From Alphaproteobacteria bacterium (GTDB lineage Bacteria > Pseudomonadota > Alphaproteobacteria > Sphingomonadales > Sphingomonadaceae): DNA of 12,316 nt. Below are positions 6,626 to 12,316 of this stretch, one piece after another; the stretch's first letter is position 1; every line of letters starts with the position of its first letter. The position numbers were made by a program, and so were the translations under genes. The stretch is from assembly GCA_018970965.1 (NCBI GenBank), contig JAGWVG010000021.1:1-12316 (forward strand), in the 5' to 3' direction. A model generated the notes under the pieces. That model saw nothing but the letters and a program-made list of their open reading frames with translations. It ran no database searches and was not told where the DNA came from.

Positions 6626-7198
6626 ATGGCAACACCTGCAAAAGCATCGGCCAAGCGGACATCGCCCTCCAAGGCGGCTGCAAAGCCGGCAAAAACAAGC
6701 GATGTCGCAATTGCGGCCGCTGGTGAAAGGACATGGACGATGACCGAAGAAACCGTGAAGCAGACCGCGCAAGATTTTGGCGCGAAGGCCACTGAAATGC
6801 TGCATGACCTGTCGACCAAGGCGAAGGCTGCCTTTGAAAAGACTGGCGAATTCTCGAAGGAAGCAACCGAATTCCACAAGGCGAATTTGGAAGCCGTTGT
6901 CGAATCGGGCAAGCTCGCGGCCAAGGGCCTGCAGGATGTTGCCCAGCATGGTGCAGAAGTTGGCAAGGCCCGTTGGGAAGCCGCCACTGCCCACGCCAAG
7001 ACGCTGGCTGCGGTCACCTCGCCGACCGAATTTATGTCGGTGCAAGGCGATTATCTGCGCAAGCAATTTGATGCCGCTGTGGCTGATTTCTCAAAGTCGA
7101 CTGAGTTTTACATGAAGCTCGCCGGCGAGATTGTTGCTCCGGTGCAGAACCGTTATGCAGCGGCTGCCGAGCAAGTGAAGGCGCGCTTCGCTGCCTAA
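6626..7198 (+). CDS. Phasin family protein (PHA granule-associated)
   Basis: A 190-residue phasin of the type common in alphaproteobacteria (Phasin_2/TIGR01841-like); it coats polyhydroxyalkanoate granules and controls their number and size. Residues 1-35 are a Lys/Ala/Pro tail (KAAAKPAK) resembling histone-like tails, which could contact DNA or PhaM-like partners. Residues 40-130 are amphipathic helices free of Cys, and the family core includes LEAVVESGKLAAKGLQD (88-104) and SPTEFMSVQGDYLRKQFD (132-149), ending with PVQNRYAAAAEQVK (172-185). ATG 6626 is chosen over an ATG at 6512 because GGGAG (6614-6618) sits 7 bases upstream and because the longer form would run through the promoter and operators. 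An internal ATG at 6740 (Met39) also has an AGGA upstream. Regulation by a PhaR-like repressor is likely from the operator repeats. Confidence 0.92.
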   Translation: MATPAKASAKRTSPSKAAAKPAKTSDVAIAAAGERTWTMTEETVKQTAQDFGAKATEMLHDLSTKAKAAFEKTGEFSKEATEFHKANLEAVVESGKLAAKGLQDVAQHGAEVGKARWEAATAHAKTLAAVTSPTEFMSVQGDYLRKQFDAAVADFSKSTEFYMKLAGEIVAPVQNRYAAAAEQVKARFAA

Positions 7199-7220
7199 GC
7201 CATTGGCTCAATTGAATTAA

Positions 7221-7252
7221 GGGGTTGCCCGTTATGCGGGCGGCCCCTTTTT
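7221..7252 (+). terminator. Intrinsic terminator after the phasin gene
   Basis: GGGGTTGCCCG (7221-7231) pairs with CGGGCGGCCCC (7237-7247) around TTATG, giving an 11-bp stem with two G-U pairs, followed by TTTTT. It lies 22 bases after the phasin stop and separates phasin from clpS transcription. Confidence 0.88.
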
Positions 7253-7274
7253 CATGTCTTGGTCGCAGCACTGG

Positions 7275-7303
7275 CTTGCCCTTGGGGCCTGAATTTCTAT
7301 ATT
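7275..7303 (+). promoter_or_regulatory. clpS promoter, close to the start codon
   Basis: CTTGCC (7275-7280) and TATATT (7298-7303) are exactly 17 bases apart. Transcription would begin near 7310, only about 5 bases before the ATG at 7315, leaving no space for a ribosome binding site. Confidence 0.6.
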
Positions 7304-7314
7304 CTAGGGCAGTG

Positions 7315-7659
7315 ATGCGGATTTTGGCAGCAGATACACCGGGAAAAGACGGCACCGGCCCTGGCACAGGTCTGGGCGTTGCCACGCGCACGCGCGAAAA
7401 GACTAAAAAGCCACAACCTTATCGCGTGCTGATGCTGAATGATGATTACACGCCAATGGAATTTGTCGTGCATACGCTGCAACGCTTTTTCAAAATGGAT
7501 TTAGAGCAAGCCACGCGCGTGATGCTGCACGTTCACCAAAAGGGTGTCGGGGTTTGCGGCACGTTCACTTATGAAGTGGCCGAAACCAAGGTGAGCCAGG
7601 TGATCGACTATGCGCGGCAGAATCAACACCCGCTGCAGTGCACGTTGGAAAAAGCCTAA
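7315..7659 (+). CDS. clpS: ATP-dependent Clp protease adaptor ClpS
   Basis: ClpS binds proteins with destabilising amino-terminal residues (N-end rule) and delivers them to the ClpA-ClpP protease. The 114-residue protein has a flexible Gly/Thr-rich tail (1-33) and the conserved core: [21 protein letters not shown] (35-55) with the NDD at 42-44, H74 in MLHVHQKG, and a near-identical end VAETKV...[10 protein letters not shown]. These match the E. coli substrate-pocket residues, so it should be functional. ATG 7315 (or GTG 7312) is preferred; the upstream in-frame ATG at 7225 lies inside the terminator of the phasin gene and before the promoter. clpA does not follow: the next gene is convergent, with only 15 bases between stops, so clpS is monocistronic here. 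Confidence 0.95.
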   Translation: MRILAADTPGKDGTGPGTGLGVATRTREKTKKPQPYRVLMLNDDYTPMEFVVHTLQRFFKMDLEQATRVMLHVHQKGVGVCGTFTYEVAETKVSQVIDYARQNQHPLQCTLEKA

Positions 7660-7674
7660 ATTCGCTTGCGCGGT

Positions 7675-8313
7675 CTAGCGCAGCCCCGCCTCGACCAAGG
7701 GCTGAATGCGCTTCACGATGATGGCCACACCTTTGGGGTTAGGGTGCATCTGATCGCCAATCAAAAGCGCGCGATTGCCCGCCACGCCCTCCATGAAAAA
7801 GGGATAAAGCGGCACATGATGCTTTTGGGCCAGCGCCGGGTACAAGCTGTCAAATTCTGCCCGATATTTTTTATCGAGATTATAGCTTGCGCGCATCCCC
7901 GCCAGCAGGACGCGAATGTTACGGCGTTTCAGATCAACGAGAATGGCATCTAGGTTGGCGCGCGCTTGGGCGGGGGGCTGTCCGCGCAACATATCGTTCG
8001 CGCCCAATTCAAGGATTACCAAATCGGGCTTGCTCTTGAGCCCAGCCAATACCCAGTTAAGCCGCCCGCGCCCAGCCGCGCTTGTATCGCCAGAGACGCC
8101 GCCATTATGCACACGCACTCCAAGGCCCTTTTTTCGCAGCGATGCTTCAAGTTGCGCGGGAAAGCTCTCTTGCGCCTTCAGCCCATAACCCGCGGTCAGA
8201 CTGTCGCCAAAGGCCAGTACCAGCCGCTCGCGCGCATGGGCTGAAGGCGCCATGACCAAAAGCACCGCTTGTGAGAGCGCCAATGCCCACCCATATGGTC
8301 CCAGAATTCGCAT
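7675..8313 (-). CDS. tesA: Secreted SGNH/GDSL arylesterase or lysophospholipase (TesA type)
   Basis: A 212-residue periplasmic SGNH hydrolase like E. coli TesA, an acyl-CoA thioesterase I/protease I/lysophospholipase L1 acting on thioesters and esters. The first about 27 residues are a signal peptide (hydrophobic ALALSQAVLLVMA then SAHA before RER). The catalytic blocks are all present: GDSLTAGYG with nucleophile Ser38, the block II Gly in GGVSGDT (71-77), block III GAND with Asn106, and DQMH with Asp187 and His190. Start ATG 8313 has AAGGGA about 9 bases upstream. The gene is divergent from the YbbA-type ATPase, the same arrangement as E. coli tesA/ybbA. The natural substrate in this organism is unknown; many sphingomonad relatives are called arylesterase. 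Confidence 0.93.
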   Translation of the reverse strand: MRILGPYGWALALSQAVLLVMAPSAHARERLVLAFGDSLTAGYGLKAQESFPAQLEASLRKKGLGVRVHNGGVSGDTSAAGRGRLNWVLAGLKSKPDLVILELGANDMLRGQPPAQARANLDAILVDLKRRNIRVLLAGMRASYNLDKKYRAEFDSLYPALAQKHHVPLYPFFMEGVAGNRALLIGDQMHPNPKGVAIIVKRIQPLVEAGLR

Positions 8314-9062
8314 CAGAAAGTTCCCTTGTGTCCAGCTCTATATCGCCATCGACGGCCCATATTGTGATGCAGGCCCGCAATGTCACCCTCTGCCTTGGCA
8401 CAGGGGAGGCCAAAGTCGATATTTTGCGGGGAGTTGATCTGGATGTGCGGCAGGGCGAAACAGTTGCGCTGCTCGGTCCATCGGGCTCTGGCAAGTCATC
8501 GCTGATGGCAGTCTTGGCCGGATTAGAGCGGGCGACATCGGGTGAAATCCGAACGGGCGGAGCGGATTTTGGACAGATGGATGAAGATGCTTTGGCACGC
8601 GCCCGGCGTGGCCGGATTGGCGTCATCCTGCAGGCATTCCACTTACTGCCCACCATGACCGCGCTGGAAAATGTCGCCGTCCCTTTGGAGCTGGCGGGGC
8701 AGGATGATGCGTTTGAACGGGCGGCAGACGAATTGACAAAGGTGGGCCTTGCCGGGCGCGCCAGCCATTATCCCGCGCAGTTATCAGGTGGAGAACAGCA
8801 GCGCGTGGCGATTGCGCGTGCATTGGCACCCAACCCCGCACTTATTTTTGCAGATGAGCCAACGGGCAATTTGGACGCCGCAACAGGCGCGCAGATTATG
8901 GACTTGCTCTTTACGCGTCAGGCTGAAACCGGGGCCACGCTTTTCGTCATTACACATGATGCTGGCCTTGCCGCGCGCTGCGGGCGCGTGATTGAGATGC
9001 GCGACGGGAAGATTGTTGAGGATCGCCCCGCACTTCGACGAGCAGACACGCCGCTTCGATGA
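8295..9062 (+). CDS. ybbA: ABC transporter ATP-binding protein, YbbA/LolD type
   Basis: A cytoplasmic ATPase that powers an MacB/LolCE-like permease complex; E. coli YbbA pairs with YbbP. Counting from ATG 8295 (255 residues), Walker [10 protein letters not shown] is at 61-69, the Q-loop Gln at 113, the signature LSGGEQQR at 163-170, Walker B LIFADE at 183-188, D-loop NLD at 192-194 and the switch His at 221. All are intact. The start is uncertain: GTG 8328 and ATG 8367 are in frame, the region 8295-8366 is Ser-rich and weakly coding in character, and ATG 8367 (MQARNVTL) would still give a complete fold. With ATG 8295 it overlaps the divergent tesA start by 19 bases. The matching permease is two genes downstream, after a DUF885 gene. 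Confidence 0.92.
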   Translation: MVPEFASESSLVSSSISPSTAHIVMQARNVTLCLGTGEAKVDILRGVDLDVRQGETVALLGPSGSGKSSLMAVLAGLERATSGEIRTGGADFGQMDEDALARARRGRIGVILQAFHLLPTMTALENVAVPLELAGQDDAFERAADELTKVGLAGRASHYPAQLSGGEQQRVAIARALAPNPALIFADEPTGNLDAATGAQIMDLLFTRQAETGATLFVITHDAGLAARCGRVIEMRDGKIVEDRPALRRADTPLR

Positions 9063-9139
9063 ATAACAAGCCCTGGGCTCGGGCTGTCGCACGGGAATGC
9101 TACACCCAAGCCCATCGATAAAATGAAGAGGAGACACAG

Positions 9140-10969
9140 ATGCGCCGTTCCATTCTTGCCATCACGCTGACCGCTCTGCTGGGCGGCACAGCTTTGTCAG
9201 CTCTGCCGGCCATAGCCGCAACCCCTGCTGCCCCTGCTGCTGCAACTGATGATGCAGCGCTCGCAAAGTTTTTTGCCGATTATGATGCTGCGCAATTGGC
9301 ACGCTCTCCCATGGGTAAATCCTATCGCGGTGTGATTGATGCAGATTATGGCAAATGGGATGATTTGTCGGACGCTGCCGACGCGCAGGACTATAAGGCG
9401 GATCAAGCCGCGCTTGCTGACATGCATCGCCGATTTGACCCCGCGCGCTTGAGCCCCGCCAGCCGCTTGTCCTACCGCTTGTTTGAAAAGAAGATTGAGC
9501 GATCTGCCGGCGCCTATCGCTATCGCGATTATGGCTATGTGTTCGACCAGATGAATGGCGCGCAAAGCCAGATGCCTGCCTTCCTCATCAACATTCACCG
9601 CGTCACATCTAAGTCGGATGCCGAAGCCTATGTCAGCCGCTTGGAAGGGATGGGCGCTGCGATGCGCCAAGCCATCGCACAATCGCGTGCGCGGGCAGAC
9701 AAGGGCATTATGCCGCCCAAATGGGTTTACCCCTATGTCATCAGCGACGCGCAAAATGTGGTGACGGGCTATCCCTTCACCAAGGGCGGTGAAGATGCCC
9801 CGTTATATGCGGACATTAAGGCTAAGGTGAACAAGCTGACACTCAGCGATGCCGAAAAGGCTGACCTGCTGGCGCGCGCCACCAATGCTCTGCTCAATTC
9901 GGTCAAGCCCGCTTATGCCGAACTCGTCACTGAGATGGAGCGGCAGCAGAAAATCGCGGGCACTGATGATGGCGTGTGGCGCTTCAAGGATGGTGCCGGC
10001 TATTATGCCCAACTGCTGAAAAGCTACACGACAACGGATCTGAATGGCGATCAGATCCACGCATTGGGCCTCGCGCAGGTCGCCCGCATCCATGGCGAGA
10101 TGCAAGAGATTATGAAGAAGACGGGCTTTACGGGAAGCCTGCAAGACTTCTTCCGTTTCATGCGCGAAGACAAGCGCTTCTATGCGCCCAATACAGATGA
10201 GGGTCGCGCGCTATATTTGGCCGAAACCGAAAAGGCCAAAGCAGATGTTTCGGCGCTGCTGCCGCAATATTTTGGTATTTTGCCCAAGGCGCCGTTGGTT
10301 GTGAAGCGCGTGGAAATTTTCCGCGAAAAATCAGCCGGCAAAGCCTTCTACCAAGGCCCTTCGCCGGATGGATCGCGCCCCGGCACTTATTATGCCAATC
10401 TTTATGACATGGCCGATATGCCGCTGTTTGAGATTGAGGCGCTCTTCTACCATGAGGGCCTGCCGGGCCATCACTTGCAGCGTACGATCCAGACTGAATT
10501 GACGGGTCTGCCGCCCTTCCGACGCTTTGGCGGGTTCACCGCCTATACCGAGGGCTGGGGGCTGTATTCGGAAAAACTCGCCAAGGATATGGGCCTTTAT
10601 AAAGACCCCTATCGTGATTTTGGCCGGCTTCAGCTGGAACTGCACCGCGCCATCCGACTGGTGGTCGACTCTGGCTTGCACCACAAAAAGTGGACGCGCG
10701 AACAGGCAATCCAATATGTCATTGATAACTCGGCCGACGCGCCGGGCGGCATTGTGAAGGCCATTGAACGCTATGTCGTCTATCCGGGCCAGGCGACGGC
10801 CTATATGGTTGGCCGCCTGAAGATCAGCGAATTGCGCGATAAGGCCCAGAAGGAGCTTGGCCCCAAATTCGACTATCGCGCCTTCCACGATACAGTGCTG
10901 AAGGATGGGCCGGTGCCGCTGGATGTGCTTGAAGAGCAGGTCAACGCATGGATTGCCGCACAAAAGTGA
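9140..10969 (+). CDS. DUF885 family exported protein, probable zinc metallohydrolase
   Basis: A 609-residue protein of the DUF885 family. The amino terminus is a classical signal peptide (MRRS, hydrophobic core to about residue 22, cleavage near LPAIAA at about 22-27), followed by an Ala/Pro/Thr-rich linker, so it should act in the periplasm or as an exported protein. The family's putative zinc site is present as HEGLPGHH at 438-445 (an HExxxxH-like pattern with H438, E439, H444) and a Glu in YTEGWGLYSE (E471) that would be the third ligand, reminiscent of metallopeptidases. The activity and substrate of most DUF885 proteins are not established; peptidase is inferred. ATG 9140 has a strong GAGGAG (9128-9133) 6 bases upstream. 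The permease gene starts 10 bases after its stop, so it is probably in the same operon as the ABC system. Confidence 0.9.
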   Translation: MRRSILAITLTALLGGTALSALPAIAATPAAPAAATDDAALAKFFADYDAAQLARSPMGKSYRGVIDADYGKWDDLSDAADAQDYKADQAALADMHRRFDPARLSPASRLSYRLFEKKIERSAGAYRYRDYGYVFDQMNGAQSQMPAFLINIHRVTSKSDAEAYVSRLEGMGAAMRQAIAQSRARADKGIMPPKWVYPYVISDAQNVVTGYPFTKGGEDAPLYADIKAKVNKLTLSDAEKADLLARATNALLNSVKPAYAELVTEMERQQKIAGTDDGVWRFKDGAGYYAQLLKSYTTTDLNGDQIHALGLAQVARIHGEMQEIMKKTGFTGSLQDFFRFMREDKRFYAPNTDEGRALYLAETEKAKADVSALLPQYFGILPKAPLVVKRVEIFREKSAGKAFYQGPSPDGSRPGTYYANLYDMADMPLFEIEALFYHEGLPGHHLQRTIQTELTGLPPFRRFGGFTAYTEGWGLYSEKLAKDMGLYKDPYRDFGRLQLELHRAIRLVVDSGLHHKKWTREQAIQYVIDNSADAPGGIVKAIERYVVYPGQATAYMVGRLKISELRDKAQKELGPKFDYRAFHDTVLKDGPVPLDVLEEQVNAWIAAQK

Positions 10970-10979
10970 TGCAGTCTCT

Positions 10980-12316
10980 ATGATCCGCCTGTGGCGCCTC
11001 GCCTTTCGGGATTTGCGCGGCTCACGCGCTGGGCTGCGGCTGATGGCCGTGTGCCTGTTCCTCGGCGTGGCGGCGCTGGCGGGTATTGGCAGCTTGTCGA
11101 GCGCAATCCTGACGGGCCTTGCCGATAAAGGCCAAATCTTGCTGGGCGGCGATGTGCAATTTGAAGCCGCCCAGCGCACCGCCACGCCCGATGAGCGCGC
11201 GGCCTTTGCGCAATTGGGCCAAGTGTCTGAAGTGGTTCGGATGCGCGCCATGGCGGCCTTGCCAGACAATAGCCGCGCCGTTCTGGCTGAGCTGAAGGGC
11301 GTCGACGCCGCTTACCCGCTTTACGGCAGTCTGCGGCTGCAGCCCGGCGCTCTAACGGCGCGCCCGCGAGGGCTGGAGGCCGCAATTGCCCCCGCACTTG
11401 CCGATAAATTGGGCCTGAAAATTGGCAGTTCGGTTCGCGTGGGCGAGGCGCAGCTGCGTGTCATCGGGCTTATTGCGGAAGAGCCCGATCGCACAGGGTC
11501 TGGCTTTACCTTTGGCCCCGCCATTCTTGTCGCGCCAGAAGGCTTAGCGGCAACGGGCCTTGTGCAACCGGGCAGTCTATTTTCGGCGAGCTATCGCATC
11601 AAATTGCCGCCCAATCGCGATCCAGTGGCGGCGGCCAAATCCATCACCAGCCGCTTTAAAGACGCGGGCTGGGAGGTGCGTGATCGCAGCAATGGCGCCC
11701 CGGGCACGCGCCGCTTTGTGGAGAGGTTGGGCCAGTTTTTAACATTGGTGGGGCTCACGGCGCTTGCGATTGCAGGCATTGGCGTGGGCAATGGTGTGGC
11801 CTCTTGGTTGGAGGGGAAACGCAGTGCGATTGCGACGTTTAAAGTTTTGGGCGCGGATGCGCGGCTGATTTTCTGGCTTTATCTGGCGCAGATTTTCATT
11901 GTGGCGGCAGCGGCGTTGGCGGCGGGCCTCGCACTTGGCGCTGCGCTGCCTTTTGCCATTACACATTGGCTGGGAGATCAACTGCCTGTCCCTCCGCGAT
12001 TGGCCGTTTATCCCGCGCCACTCCTCTTGGCGGCAAGCTATGGCGTTTTGGTGGCACTGCTCTTTGCCATTGCCCCTTTGGCGCGCGCGCGCGCAGTTTC
12101 TGCCGCCAGCTTGTTTCGGAACAGCGTAGAGGCGCGGCAGCGGCCCTCGCGGGCAGTGGCGGGGGCCATGTTGGGCGTGGTTGTGCTGATTGCAGGCCTG
12201 GCGATTGGCAGCGCGCGGGAGCCCCTATTTGCCGCTGGCTTTGTCGCCAGCATTGCTGGGCTGTTGCTGGTGCTGACGGGTCTGGCATGGGCCATCACGC
12301 ACGTGGCAGCGCGGCT
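10980..12316 (+). CDS. ybbP: ABC transporter permease, YbbP/FtsX type, N-terminal part (cut by window edge)
   Basis: The frame is open from ATG 10980 to the right edge (445 complete residues), about half of the usual 800-residue length of YbbP-like permeases. A first membrane segment lies at about 18-40, followed by a soluble periplasmic domain of roughly 200 residues with beta-rich MacB-PCD-like features. An FtsX-type membrane block follows: helices near 250-277, 296-328, 345-366, 392-410 and 418-440. The stretch RRFVERLGQFLTLVG (244-258) leading into GVGNGVASWLEGKRSAIATFKVLGA matches the coupling region of E. coli YbbP. It would partner the YbbA-type ATPase and move or extract a hydrophobic substrate; the substrate is unknown. 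The start is 10 bases after the DUF885 stop, with no strong ribosome site, suggesting translational coupling. Confidence 0.9.
   Translation, partial: MIRLWRLAFRDLRGSRAGLRLMAVCLFLGVAALAGIGSLSSAILTGLADKGQILLGGDVQFEAAQRTATPDERAAFAQLGQVSEVVRMRAMAALPDNSRAVLAELKGVDAAYPLYGSLRLQPGALTARPRGLEAAIAPALADKLGLKIGSSVRVGEAQLRVIGLIAEEPDRTGSGFTFGPAILVAPEGLAATGLVQPGSLFSASYRIKLPPNRDPVAAAKSITSRFKDAGWEVRDRSNGAPGTRRFVERLGQFLTLVGLTALAIAGIGVGNGVASWLEGKRSAIATFKVLGADARLIFWLYLAQIFIVAAAALAAGLALGAALPFAITHWLGDQLPVPPRLAVYPAPLLLAASYGVLVALLFAIAPLARARAVSAASLFRNSVEARQRPSRAVAGAMLGVVVLIAGLAIGSAREPLFAAGFVASIAGLLLVLTGLAWAITHVAAR

Noticed and set aside
7225..7314. Upstream extension of clpS to ATG 7225
   Set aside because: The extension would start inside the phasin terminator stem and run through the clpS promoter; conserved ClpS sequence begins well after 7315.
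9069..9085. AGCCC...GGGCT inverted repeat after the ATPase gene
   Set aside because: Only 5 bp of stem and no U tract, so it is not a convincing terminator; the DUF885 gene is more likely co-transcribed.
10331..11269. Minus-strand open frame of 312 residues across the DUF885/permease junction
   Set aside because: Crosses two real plus-strand genes and has no recognisable domain; composition is that of a shadow frame.

Overview
The window reads as ordinary chromosomal DNA of an alphaproteobacterium, most likely a sphingomonad (order Sphingomonadales). This rests on the type and layout of the proteins: a long GlnD with two ACT domains, a Phasin_2-type phasin with PhaR-like operator repeats, an adjacent clpS, a paired large/small acyl-CoA dehydrogenase, and a tesA/ybbA/ybbP-type locus. 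DNA is moderately GC-rich. I see no RNA gene, insertion sequence, phage gene or CRISPR array. The taxonomic call is by recall of family sequences, not by a search.

Layout. 1-635 (minus): amino-terminal part of an aspartyl/asparaginyl beta-hydroxylase family protein with TPR-like helices, cut by the window edge. 636-720: divergent promoter region. 721-3483 (plus): glnD, the uridylyltransferase/uridylyl-removing enzyme of the PII nitrogen-signalling system. 3484-3600: regulatory gap with a perfect 16-bp palindrome over a probable promoter. 3601-6508 (plus): probable operon of a large and a small acyl-CoA dehydrogenase subunit and a GNAT acetyltransferase, with a GC-rich hairpin between the two dehydrogenases. 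6509-6625: promoter and two inverted operator-like repeats before a phasin gene (6626-7198), which ends in a clear intrinsic terminator. 7315-7659 (plus): clpS, with a promoter almost on its start codon. 7675-8313 (minus): secreted SGNH esterase of the TesA type, convergent with clpS. 8295-9062 (plus): YbbA-type ABC ATPase, divergent from tesA. 9140-10969 (plus): exported DUF885 zinc-metallohydrolase-like protein. 10980 to the right edge (plus): YbbP-type permease, incomplete.

How the parts work together. The two dehydrogenases look like one heteromeric flavoenzyme acting on a CoA thioester, probably controlled by an acyl-CoA or amino-acid degradation regulator binding the palindrome. The phasin coats polyhydroxyalkanoate granules and seems to be under a PhaR-like autoregulatory repressor. 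The ATPase and permease would form an ABC export or lipoprotein/hydrophobic-compound extraction complex; the esterase beside it is the usual partner gene, but here a DUF885 gene sits between ATPase and permease. No gap between genes exceeds about 120 bases. I found no convincing new defence or mobile system; the most rewarding details are regulatory (operators, near-leaderless starts) and the DUF885 insertion.
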